Part shown: positions 25,601 through 37,616 of the stretch, in pieces | Layout of the letters: each line of letters opens with the position of its first letter | How positions within the stretch are numbered: position 1 is the first letter of the stretch | Origin: Trichoplax sp. H2 | Taxonomy: Eukaryota; Placozoa; Uniplacotomia; Trichoplacea | Assembly: GCA_003344405.1 (NCBI GenBank) | Contig: NOWV01000174.1 | Span: forward strand, 103,266-167,265 | Direction of reading: 5' to 3' | Length of the DNA stretch: 64,000 nt | Notes under the pieces: generated by a model | What the model was told of the DNA's origin: nothing | What the model saw: only the letters and a program-made list of their open reading frames with translations | Database searches by the model: none | Position numbers and translations under genes: made by a program

Positions 25601-27669
25601 TATGACATAGAAAAGTCAAAGGAGGATTTGGCCAATTTTGCCCCTTACCCAAGTAATGCACATAATTATTTATACATCTTTTAGGGCAATGTAATCAAGT
25701 TCTCATGATAATTATTGCTCATGAAGTAATCACCTATACAGAAAATTTTATTAGTTATGGTCAATATTTCGCTAATTGACTTACTTTCAAGTTGATACAT
25801 CACGCATTTCTGGTTCTTTTTTTAATTTTTAATTGCATAGATGAATGGAGTATGGAAGATGAAGTACTATTTGAGCAAGCATTTGATTTTCACGGCAAAC
25901 ATTTTCATCAGATAAAAGCGATGGTAACAAATGCCTATTATTTGCTCAATTATTAGATCTGATTTGAAATGAGCGCAATCTTGTTTCATGCCCGAAATTT
26001 GATATTTTCTTACATTAGTTACCTGATAAATCCGTTGGTAGCCTAGTTCGCTATTACTATTCGTGGAAGAAAAGGAAGAGTAGACTTAGCTTGCTAGATC
26101 GACAAGCAAGAAAACCCGCTGTTCCAAAAGATGCTACTTCGTGGTTAGTAATTTGTTTATATATCTATTCATATATCGATACGTTTTTAAGAAATTAAAT
26201 AAACCGAACATTTTAATCAGTGAAAATTCGGCAGAAGAAAGTAGTGATTCTGATTTTGAACCTTCCAAGGGAAGAAGTAACGGAGTAAGATTGCAAATAC
26301 GCACTTCCGTATGACCACATTTCTGATTGTTGGTCAGTGTTATACCAGACTTCTAGTATGACTTTTAATTGTTCTTATTTGATACAGATTTCTAGTGATA
26401 GCAGAGTTTGCTCCAATTGTGGATCGTGTGTAACTCATCTACACTCGACACCAAAAGGCTCCATTTGTAATGCATGTTATCAGTACTGGAGGTTACACAA
26501 ATTTTCTTGGTTTTTAATTTATTTTTCGGCGAAAATATATTAACGTTATAGTAACTAAAAAATATGTGATATTCGTAGACGTACTGGAATGATGAGAAGC
26601 AACGTCAGGATACAAACCCGTACTGAGAATGAAAAAGGAAAATTGAAAAAACATAAAAGACGTCCTCCTAAGGTATGCAATTAAAATACTATTTTTTCGA
26701 TACAGTCAATAAAATTTTGCTGTCTACCATCACTAGGGTATGAGAATAACTAGAGAAGCCCTTATGGTAATAGTGAAAGGGAATCACGAAAATGATTCTA
26801 GAATATTTGAGAACGAAATTATAAAATTAAAAAGTCAGGTCCAGCGTAACAAACAAGTACTGTCTGAACTTGATGAAGTATCTGTCAAAGATATTGAACG
26901 ATATAGACTGCCAGAGGTCAATTTTGTGTATTTAATTATTATCATATATATTATTGTCAATAGTACTAAGCTTTCTTCTAATAATAATAGAGTGGAGTTA
27001 GAAGTAACGCTCGATGGACCACTGAGGAGCTTAACATCGCTGTTGAAGGTAGATGTAACTTATAGCTATACGACTATATTGTCGCAACAAGTATTTATAA
27101 CATAAGGAATGAATGCAGTTTAATGTCAAGATTACTTTGTTATATATTAGCTGTAAGAAGATATGGCAAAGATTACCATGCTATTGCTGAAGTTGTCGGC
27201 AACAAGACTGTTAATCAGTGTAGGAATTTTTTTGTAAATTATCGACGACGTTTCAATCTCTTGCAAATTTTAGAAGAATTCGAAGCAACTCATGGAGTAA
27301 GACAAATCTGAAATATGAATATTTAGAATTGATCATATTGTTGAATTACTGTATTATTGGCAATCTTTTTTTCAGAAAAAAGGAAGATCTGAATGGAAAG
27401 AAAACGGAACTGATGACGTATGTTATAGTAACGTAATTTATAGTTGAAAACACTGTACTTTAATGTATTTTGGTCCCATTAATCTATAGGATTTATCGAG
27501 ATCTCCGACTAAACGCCGAAAATCAAGTCAAGATGATACCGATAAAGACGATGTATCTGAGCTAATGCATGATAAGAGCGGTAATGGTTCTAATAATTCT
27601 GCTAGTTATTCTCCTGATGGTCAACGAAGATCTGCCATGTCATCCTTGATTAGAAATGGGGCTAGTTGA
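22611..27669 (+). CDS. RCOR: REST corepressor (CoREST/RCOR) with an extra C4 zinc finger
   Basis: CoREST scaffolds LSD1 and HDAC1/2 on chromatin. Fifteen exons: 22611-22737, 22857-22913, 24946-25035, 25182-25234, 25574-25652, 25841-25923, 26019-26143, 26221-26284, 26388-26491, 26579-26672, 26737-26916, 26991-27048, 27151-27296, 27376-27417 and 27490-27669, giving about 493 aa. ELM2 ([14 protein letters not shown] to [15 protein letters not shown]) lies at about residues 43-135. SANT1 ([19 protein letters not shown] to [11 protein letters not shown]) is at about 136-185. A coiled, LSD1-binding-type linker ([23 protein letters not shown]) precedes SANT2 ([12 protein letters not shown] to [10 protein letters not shown]) at about 353-420. 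A GATA-like CSNC...CNAC finger lies between the SANT domains. Uncertain points: the start (first in-frame ATG), the exon 1 donor (GTACAT), and the exon 3 donor, where GTCAGC (KIDEF) or GTGAAA nine bases later would both stay in frame. Intron 2 is about 2 kb. Confidence 0.95.
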
Positions 27670-29839
27670 ATGTATTAGACGGCATTATAATTGTAAAAAT
27701 ATAGACTGAAAGCATTGATCATTGCGCTGTATTGTTGCCCATCTTTCTTTTTTATTTGTATTACTTCTGACTGTAAAATATTCATGCGAGAAGAGTGCAT
27801 CGAAGCATGCCGGAATACATTTTAAATACAGGCCGACAGCCAACACAATATATTCATATGCTTCATACAAACCAACAAAATGCAGTTCTACCCAAAATAC
27901 TTATAAGATTCATCTAGGTTAAACATCTAGTTGTACAAGAAGTTGTAGATAGGCCGTAATGCCGTTATCTAGATTTATATAGCTTGATTTTTTACGTTAG
28001 ACAAATACTTGTTGAGCACCTGCAATATCTTACATTTTGGAATAGCTTCTAATTTATTAGTAAGTTCTCGATTAACGATTAACAATCGGTTAGAATATTA
28101 ATTGATTAAGACTGTACTAACAATTTTATACATTTTTGCTTATTGGATCTATAAGAATTAACACGAAAATATTACTGTTATACCTACTGTACTGTACTTG
28201 ACAACAGTTGATGATGCATCGTTTCGATTAACGCTACTGGAGCTCTGTGTTACGAAAAGCAATTAGTCTGACGATTTGCTTCGTAAAGGACAAGAGCTTA
28301 ACATTTTAATTTGCTTCTAAAAAGCAACGGAAATGGTTTAATTTTACAGTAGCTATTAAGGCACAGCTTTGTATTATCAACGGTAATTTTGATACTGCAG
28401 GAACATTAACTTTAACTCTTAATCTATCAGAAATTTGTTCGTATGTATAAAATTGGTTGTTAAGCGCGCTTTCTGATAGCATTAGCATCTGAGATACCAG
28501 ACTAACTTTGTAAACAGACACCGTTAATATTTAAGTAATTAATTATATTATGGACGTTACTAAGTTTTTTATAGGTACTAATAAAAAGATTTCGGTACAT
28601 TAACCGTATAGGCTGTTCCAACTGTTCTTTTTGCTGGTTGTAAAATAGCTAACTATTCCATTTCCAGGGATCTCGAACCTATCAAAAGTTTTTCGTAAGA
28701 TGCAGTAGGGGGCATATTATTGTCATATCTTATAACATTTCTGAGCAGCGATACAGTCAATTGTAAAATTAAAAGATATCGGGCAGATGACGTCTTAATT
28801 GTTGACCTTGTTAACGCATAATCTTACCTTGATTTCTAGTAATATTTGCAGTGACGGACTAATGTGATTTCGACAATTGGTACAGTATCTTATATACGAA
28901 TATCGCACAACATTTGAAAGTTTACTATATAATCACCTCACAAGATATACTGTAGAGCGTTGTTACGTAAACGCTTGAAAGAGAAAATTTTTAATATCTA
29001 GAGCTTCATTAAACTAAAAGCTTAAAAAATATAACACATTATACCGTATTCAAATTTAAGAATCTCAGTATTGCGATAGGACATTACCACACTCGTTCGA
29101 CGCTTCAATATTTAATTTCTACAACATATAAATTAATTCATATGTAATAGCAAGATCCGGTACTAGGTGAACACTGAAGAAAAGCAGTGTGATCATTTTT
29201 CGGTAAGAGAAAGCTAGCTGAATTATAAGCATGTAAATAATAATATATATATATATATCTATACCATTAAGTGTCATGGTTAAACAGATTAAGAATTATA
29301 AATTTCAGAATTGCTCATTCAGAGAAACTTTATTGGAAATTGTGATGAATGACTCGTATACATGACCAATTTCCGCATGGTATTCTCTTTACCGCTATAT
29401 AAATTGAATGCTGATCATCATTATTGGTAATTCATCCTATCCTAGATAACCATTGTATTATTTTCGTTGTAAACTACAACAGCTAACGTAATTGAGACGA
29501 ATTCCACTGCACTGATGTATCTAAAGCTTGATAAATTTAAAACGAAAAATTCTAGCCACAGAATAATAAAAAATAATTTAAACATAAACTACACAATAAG
29601 ACTGAAATTTCCAGCATTCACTTCTTTTTGTTATATTTTAATTCTGATTTTTCATTTATTAAGTACAATAACGAAAAATATTTAGATCAACAATGAATTG
29701 ATATATAACTAGCGTATCGCGCCAGTCATTTTGCGATATAACAATTACGCTATTTTCTAATAAAACACGGTTTATGGAGGGAGAATTATATATTTCGTTA
29801 ATCGGATACAATTCACCATAGTTTTCATTAATCACGATT
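27670..29839. other. 3'-3' spacer between RCOR and PPP5C
   Basis: About 2.2 kb of AT-rich DNA lies between two convergent stop codons. It includes a TA microsatellite near 29241-29259 and one isolated CTGTACTGTAC near 28187. A minus-strand open frame at 28306-28521 has protein-like composition (it contains YEQISDRLRVKVNVP) but lacks an ATG at its start and matches no family I know. It might be a terminal exon of an unrecognised gene. Confidence 0.5.
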
Positions 29840-32800
29840 TCAGAAAAATCCAAAGATGGGATTGGCATACGCCATCGGCTTAACGTTCGGATGAGGCTGA
29901 AATAATAATGTTACCTTACTAACCGGTAGAATGAACTTAATCGGCATTCTAAAAACCTTGCATGACAAACAGCTAAAATGACTCGGCTTGACTTACCACA
30001 GCTTCGTAAGAGGTATACTTGGGCTTAAGATTGGAGGTTAATGTTATGTATGCTCCCTTATTGCCCATCTGGTCGCTATTAAGATAACATCAGGTTCAGT
30101 ATCTTAATATTATATCAAATTTATAAGCGCAAGGACAAAACGTAATTCTTTACCAATAATTAGGAGCTGAAAATACTGTTATACACTGGCCATCATGAGC
30201 TATCTCATACCCATCGTTCTTGACCTCATGGCTTCTAATTATCATGTCTAATAGGGAAACACCTGAGTCTTAAAGATTGATAACGGTCAATGATTGGACT
30301 AATACGCATTACCCAAATTATTTCTTTCGCAAAAGTTTTTCGTAATGTCGGGTCCAAACTGAATGCCTACGCCTCTTTTACTTGGCGATCGACCAGGCTA
30401 CAAACCAGTAGAAATAATTCAATATTTAATATTTCTCAATCAATGTAAGGTAAAATAAAGATATTCACCTGCGGCTGAGGATCAGACCAAAGTAATTCAC
30501 ACATAATACCTTAGTAATTAATAGTATGAGTTATTTCAAATCATTAAAATAACCGATTGCAACACAAAAGATCAATAGGGTGAGCCTAATACATACCAGA
30601 TTCTGGAGGTTCCCTTTTACGATCAACCTTTCGAATATCATTCAAGGTTACATCATCATCACTAAAAAGTCCACCATGCATGCACTTTGTAAAAAAACAT
30701 AAATAGAAAATTGTCTTTAAAGTAAGCAAAATTTACAATATCGAATATATAACATCGCTCATATTTTGCGCACCATCTAAATATTGTACAGTGCATATCT
30801 AAATCAAGAAAATTTTCTAACCAAAATCTTATTGTTTATACAATGTGCCAAAGGCAAGTAGTTGAAAATTTCTGTAAATAGTTCACACATATTTGCTGAA
30901 TATTTTTCCTTGACCTCTCCTTCAAAACCGTACATTTTATTCATCGTAGGGCTTTCATGATTACCTATTAAATAATGTATTCATAAGAGAATTTCCCAAT
31001 ATTACCCATGTCAGTATATAAACTGCAGGAGCACTCAAAAGTGTTAAATATCATCGCTACACAGTATAATACGACCGCCGTAAATAGTCTTACCTCTTGA
31101 TAAATGAACATGATTTGGATATAGCACTTTAAAGCCAAATAACGTAAAAACAACCTCAACGCAGAAAGATCCGCGGTCGACAAAGTCACCGTTAAACAGC
31201 TAGCAGGTAAGATTAGAAATTAGTATATCGACTCTTCAGTTTAGTCAATATTTTTGATGTGAACATTATACATGCCATAGACTATAGACGCTCGAACACG
31301 ATATATATTCCTTACATAAGGGTTATCTTCAGATGGGAATCCGTTCAGATTAAAAATATTTAATAAATCGTAAAATTGGCCATGAACATCACCGCAAACG
31401 GTTAATTTGCCATTCTATTAATAAATAATTCAGCAATCGCTTTGACTATTTGCCTACAAGTAGGAACATTGATTCTTTTACGAGATATCCAAACCAGTCT
31501 TACCGATGGTATTGTTACATCTACCAAAGTAGGCAGACTTAAAAGTATTTCTTTAATCTTAAGTAGTATAATATATGCAAACTTCTTATGTAATTTCTTT
31601 TGATTTCTAAAAGTTTCTACAAGTTCTTTCATAAATTCAAGGGTAACATTGCCTTGAAAAGATGGCCCATCATAACCAGGTTCAATTTCTACAGTTTAAT
31701 CCAAGTAATAGATAAATAAATATGATACATCGCACTTCAATAACAACTTACTGAATGATAGTATTCAAATACTGTGGCTAAATTACATTGTTAAAGATTC
31801 AGTAAATACGTATAACGTTAACAAATGTTCACTCCGTATCTGTCCAACTGTTCTTGCTCATCATCAGTTGGTCATATCTGAGTGATTGAATGATATTCAC
31901 TTTAGGGAACTTAGTGATAGCAAACAGACAATTTCTGCAGCTATGTAAGTTATTCCCAAATTTGTTATTTTCATATAATACAAACTATAACCAAATGTAC
32001 TAGACGACGATGATAGACATAATAATCTTGCAATAAGTTGTAACCTATATTAGTGATACTTCTGTATAGCTACTTTGCAATCATAATAATGTATCTTATA
32101 CCAACATTCTCTCAATTTTGCACTGGACTGCAACGTTTATGGCAATAATGACGATTATTGGCTAACAATAATCTATAATATACCCATGCACTCGATATCT
32201 ATCGACTCTGACGTCAAAACTTTGCTAGAATCTTGTACAGCAATAGCTTTTTCGAATGCCCGTCGTCGAACAATTTTGTTACATTCATTATACTTCTGCC
32301 TAGCATCTTTATCATTGGGTCTCGATTTGGTAACCTACGAGAAAATAATTTGTGTTATGAATAGCATTAAAGCTGCTGTCAGTATACTTATTCTAGCCAA
32401 TTTTAAAATTGGATACCTTTGATTTTTAAGTAACTTATAGTATAATAATATCAAGTTAATTATTTTAAAAATTTGTAAGGAATTCTCGACTAACAAATTC
32501 GTAATCCTTCAGAGCCATTTTAAAATTGCCAAGAGCCATGTTGGCTGAGGCTCTTCTGTAATACCCCTACCCGAGCGCAAACAATACAAATTAGGGAAAA
32601 TAGATTTGCCAATTATGCTGGAAAGATCCAACAGCTTTAGAGCCATAATTTAACATTCAATATCATCTTTTAGTGGAATATTGGTTACTGATTTATTTAC
32701 CTTGATGAAAGTTCTATCTAGCTCAATACATTTTGAGGCATCTGCTAAGGCATAACCAAAGCATTCGGTCTTGATAAAACTGAAGCTAATCAAAAAATTT

Positions 32801-34323
32801 TAATTTTCTTTACTCTACGTTGAGATATTGGCAATTTATCTATACATTGAAATGAATGAACTACAACGGGAAAATTAGGCGATACTTTTCTACACTCAGC
32901 AAATCTATCATCTATTGATTAGGTAAGGATTAAAGTCGTCAGCATAACTCAGATATAGCATCGAGAGTGAGGTAAGAATATATAATACGCGTATATCAAT
33001 GCATTCTCGAATCAAAAGTTAGCCGTATCTTGTTCCATTTACCTTCTGTTGCTCCAGTAAGCTGGTACCGTTGGATTTAATTCAATGGATTTGGTATAAA
33101 GTCGGATAGCATCTTCGTAATATTGCTCTTAGAAAAAGAAATTTTTATAACCATTAGTTTAAGCATTGTATGAAACTGTAGGAATGGACTACTGTCGACG
33201 ACAGTCTATTGACTCAGAATAACGTCGAGAATATTGCAATGTTCACGATGAATTTTTCCGGTTGTATTTCTATAGAAATCAATGCATGGCTTAGAAGACG
33301 GCAGCACAAGCCAACCTCTACAAGCATTGTGATATTCATTGACTAGTTCGTTGCAAAGCTATCGAGGTTGATTATGACTCCTTTTAATGTAGAAATTTAA
33401 CACTTGTATACTCAACGTTATGCTAGTCAGGTGAAAAGTCGTCAAGGTTAATATTCGATCACGTAGAAATAATGGCATTCAAGCTGGTTAGCTGAAAAGT
33501 CACAAAAGTGAAATATTATGACTATTACTGACCAACTAATCATAAAATATCGTATCTAGATTACGCTAGTCAGTACTGTAGCAATGAACTCTCTCATCTA
33601 CAAGAGATCATCGGTGGATTTCTACCATTGACTACAGTTGTAATCGACACTACAGTAATAGTTTTACAGTAGACAAAGTTCCAAAGCATTTCTGTTCAAA
33701 AAGGTAAATGGATCTATTCATGGCAGTCTATTAATCGCCATTCCAATAACGAATGGTTATCAGCAAAGAATGTTAATAGCAAGTTTCCACGATGCAACGT
33801 GTCTTGTCTGTGGTGACTACAGTACTACTAACTCAAAAGATCATCCTTGCATGGCCTAGTACTTTACTATTCTTACTGTCCACATTGACTGGTGATGTAA
33901 AGAAAGTGAATGATTGTTTACATTATAGCGTAGCGAAAAGAGAATATCGTGAGGAGAAGATTGGTATAGCAATGAAATTGAATCAACCAACTCGCCATGT
34001 CTGCTTGAAATAGGCCGCACGCACTAGTACTCCTACAACACGCGACTATCATCAAGACATAACACTGAGGGAAAACTAGTAGACACTTGTCATGATTGAT
34101 AGAGTAAGTAGCCGCCGAAAACGAATATAATCCGATCAGGACATCCATCTTCTATCATGTTGTCAATTGAATAGAAAGATTGGAGCAATTAAATTCATTG
34201 AAATGTCTAACTTTTAAAATTTTCATTAGCTTGGGTCTTGAATTCTTCAGCTTTCAACTTGTCATCATCCGTGACCGCAATTTGAGGAACGCTTGATTGA
34301 CTTTCACTCTGTACGTCGCCCAT
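29840..34323 (-). CDS. PPP5C: Serine/threonine protein phosphatase 5 (PPP5C)
   Basis: PP5 is a metal-dependent phosphatase autoinhibited by its TPR domain and activated by HSP90 or fatty acids. Fifteen exons: 34323-34212, 33127-33043, 32785-32701, 32566-32495, 32334-32184, 31688-31504, 31414-31316, 31199-31094, 30964-30822, 30684-30597, 30509-30469, 30397-30313, 30247-30154, 30075-29997 and 29896-29840, giving about 493 aa (human 499). Three TPRs occupy about residues 25-140 ([41 protein letters not shown]). Catalytic motifs are complete: GDVHG (about 239), GDFVDRG (about 267), GNHE (about 299), HGG (about 349), RSHEV (about 423) and SAPNYCDQMGNKG. The C-terminus [13 protein letters not shown] matches the family helix that closes the active site. 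The residues before GNHE are SR instead of the usual LR. The start fits the family's N-terminal length before TPR1. Confidence 0.97.
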
Positions 34324-35465
34324 TGCGGACGTCACCAGCTCGTTGGAGTCAGCTTGTGGGAATGAAATGAAACCACGATTGAGTTGTGGTGCGCGTCAAC
34401 TGTACACTAGTGAGTGTACAGTAGGTTGAGTTCTACGTCAGTACCGTCACTACAGTATCGTCAGTTCTATCGGCAGTGACAGGTGATACTAAAGTAGTAC
34501 AGTAGTATTACTTTAGCACGTCACGGCTGCTGTTACTTTGCCTTGCTGTGCCAGCAGTACCAGTACAGTATAGGACCAACCACGCGTACAATGGACAGTG
34601 TACCGCCAATGTCGATTATACGCCTGCGTGTGCATGTGGTTGACACAGCCACTGGCTGCGAAGTCTACAGTGTACAGTACACAACAGACTCTCTAGGGTC
34701 TCTACTGTACTGTACACTGTACGAAAGGCCAGACTGGTTAGTCTAGTTACAATGTCAAAAAGTTTATGAAGATGACTGTACTGCAGTATTGTATGAGTCA
34801 TTGTACAGCACAGCAGGGCCTTGAAAATTTACTACTGTTCATTTGACTGAACAAGGAAAATGCAGTTGAATTGTATGCCACCAAGCGTCCGATACTGTAG
34901 CATATTGACGACAATGACTTGGCCAAAATGGTGTATCGGAAAGAACCATCAATAGTGACATCAATTTTGCTCGTGTTCCTATGAAGTAAAACAAATCGCT
35001 TTTTCTTCTACCTCTATCATTGCAATGTACTGAATCATAGACTACTAGAAGAAGAGTCGTATGATCAAAATGATTCATTATAAATTCATTATCTGCTTAC
35101 TTGAATATCATGGCTACGTTAAAACATACAGTACACGACAATAGTAAGCGTTAAAGCGCCAGTTTGGGCTTCCCCACACCCAATATTTGCCCAATTTGCC
35201 TAAGCCCAATATTCGCTTTTAACAGACTGACGGACAGTGGACAATGTTGAACATAACTACTAGTTCAACCTTGACTAGTCCTGGGAATTAATGATCCAAG
35301 ACTTGGAATATTACTTCAGCAAGTAGACATTAACGATATTGGAAAGGGTTGCAAAAGCTAGAAAAGAGTGATAATACTAGGCCAAAATCTTCAACACGTT
35401 ATCCTGTTGTACAGTAATGTTGGATTGTAACTGAAATAATAAAAAAAAATCATTGTAAATCAACA
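34324..35465. promoter_or_regulatory. Divergent PPP5C/B3GAT promoter region
   Basis: About 1.1 kb separates the two divergent start codons. Clusters of TACAG/CTGTA pentamers lie at about 34399-34760, close to the PPP5C side. The remainder is unique AT-rich sequence with no gene I can support. Confidence 0.6.
34399..34760. repeat. TACAG/CTGTA clusters upstream of PPP5C
   Basis: Dispersed palindromic pentamer clusters (for example GTACACTAGTGAGTGTACAG at about 34402 and CTGTACTGTACACTGTAC at about 34704) lie within 450 bp of the PPP5C start codon, matching the placement of the other arrays. Confidence 0.75.
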
Positions 35466-37616
35466 ATGGCCGTCAACAAGAGGCGACTATGCAACACTCA
35501 ATGGATCGTCGTCCTCCCTCTAATAGCTTTCATCTCTACCATTTGGATTCTCCATAGTGGCAATAAGAATTGTGCAGAAGGTAATGCTAGAAATTAATTT
35601 TGACCTGTGTGACAACATGCTCTCTAAAGTATAACCTCTATCCATCATGACTCTATTCCATTGTCAACAATCGCTGACAATGTCTGCATACGTCTGAAAG
35701 TATTTCAACCTTGATATCAATCAACATCATCGCAAGATGCCGATATTGAGCTTGGTACGAAGAAGAAGAAGAACCCGTATCCTACAGTATGCATTTTACT
35801 GTACTGTACACATGTTCTTTTTATCTGGTAATTTACGACATTAAGGAAATTCATAAGTACCCTGAGCATGTTATATGTTCAAAACATCAAACGATTTATC
35901 TACTGTACCATCTTTAAAACGACATGTGATGACTTGAATCTTCCTTGACGAACCTGAATTCATCTTTGTAACAACACTAGACGTCAATGTCCATTATCGA
36001 ACTTGCACTAGCAATAACAGTCAAAATAGTATTGCTAAGAAGAAGAATAGTTCAAGGATTACATTCGCAATTCTAATACATCTATCAATACTTGCTATTT
36101 ATTTAGGATTAAGAAGCGAAGATGAACGCATTGAAACGTTGCAATCAACAATTCAAGCGATTAAGAGACAAAAAGAAGTCTTGCTAAGTTCTTTAGCGAG
36201 TAAAGAGAGAGAGCTTCGCAATTTAAAATCTGAAATTTTAAGCCAAAAGTTAGCCATAGATGACCCTCAGTATACCCTTGCTCATAAGAAATTCAGTAAA
36301 AGCATGACTACAATCTATGTTATAACACCGACATACGCCAGAGCAACTCAAAAAGCGGACTTAATTAGGCTTTCACAAACATTACAACATATCACTGACG
36401 TCCATTGGATAGTAGTTGAGGTTACGAACTACTTTAATAAACTTATGTAAAATAGCAACATTCAACGTTTAATTTATTAATTTTCTGCTTACAAGAAATT
36501 AGCGATACTGTATGTTATTGCCAGTAAGAAGACAACACTTGTTCTAGGATTTTATGCTATTTTACTTTGTAGCAGTTACAGTATCTAATTGGACTTGATT
36601 TATAATTATCCAGAATAGATAAGTACAGTACTATACAGTACACTCTTCCTAGTCGTCCGAAATGACGTTATAGATCCTATGTAGTACATATGATAAGTAT
36701 TTTAATGATCCGGAGTGTTTAGCCTGATACAACATTCTTCTGCACCTCTATAGATTTACACCATAGATGTTTATTCTCTTGTCGCTCATGTCAATAATAA
36801 CATCATTTTTTTTTATCACAATATTGACTATCACAGGATGCAAATGCAACTTCGAAATTAGTGACCAATGTGCTAAAACGCAGCAAATTACTTTACACAC
36901 AGCTCAGCATTCGTACACCAGCTTTCTTATTACGTCAGAAAAAAGAACCCAAGTGGAAAAAACCTCGAGGGGTTGCTCAGAGAAATCGTGCCTTATTATG
37001 GCTACGTGAAAATATACAACTAAAAAAATCGAATGGAGTTGTCTATTTTGCTGATGATGACAATACTTATGATAAAGACTTATTCAATAAGGTAAATCCA
37101 ACTATCGAGTGTAGGATAGGTATTCTTGAAGCAGCCCATGCAGTAGAGAAGATATACTTCTATAATGATATCATCAATCTTGCACAAACTAGATGAGGTA
37201 ACAAATTTATGTTTTCGTTGCAGTTTCGAAATACCAAGCGAGTGAGCGTATGGCCTGTTGGACTTGTAGGGGGATTACGATTCGAAGGGCCTCGCTGCAA
37301 CAACGGCAAAATTACTGGATGGCGGGTTGTGTTCGATCCTAATAGGCCCTTTCCGTTTGATATGGCTGGATTTGCTATCAACTTGGAATTGATACTAGAA
37401 AATTATCAAGCACACTTTAGCTCATCCGTTGCACCGGGTTATTTAGAATCGTCATTACTATCATCTTTAGTACAGGACAAAACTCAACTAGAGACAATAA
37501 CGCCTAATTGTAGAGAAATATTAGTGTGGCATACGACAACCGCTCGTGCTCATTTAAACCGCGAGCCTTACGTTAAAGCTGCTAAAACATTAGAAGATGA
37601 TAAAGTAGAAGTTTAA
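35466..37616 (+). CDS. B3GAT: Beta-1,3-glucuronyltransferase (B3GAT family, GT43)
   Basis: GT43 enzymes transfer GlcA from UDP-GlcA to terminal galactose in the Golgi. B3GAT3 completes the glycosaminoglycan linker; B3GAT1/2 make the HNK-1 precursor. Four exons join in phase: 35466-35580, 36107-36420, 36837-37091 and 37224-37616, giving about 358 aa. It is a type II membrane protein: a short basic tail, one membrane anchor (about residues 13-31) and a Gln/Lys/Glu-rich, probably coiled-coil stem. The catalytic domain starts at [18 protein letters not shown] (about 106). The Mn-binding FADDDNTY is at about 214-221. [17 protein letters not shown] and [10 protein letters not shown] follow. The catalytic-base region GYLESSLL has its Glu at about 303, and the substrate-recognition [10 protein letters not shown] lies near the end. 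I cannot tell B3GAT3 from B3GAT1/2 by eye. Introns 1 and 2 each hold a small pentamer cluster. Confidence 0.96.

Noticed and set aside
37160-37381. Minus-strand 73-codon open frame
   Set aside because: It is antisense to B3GAT exon 4, whose plus-strand reading is strongly conserved.
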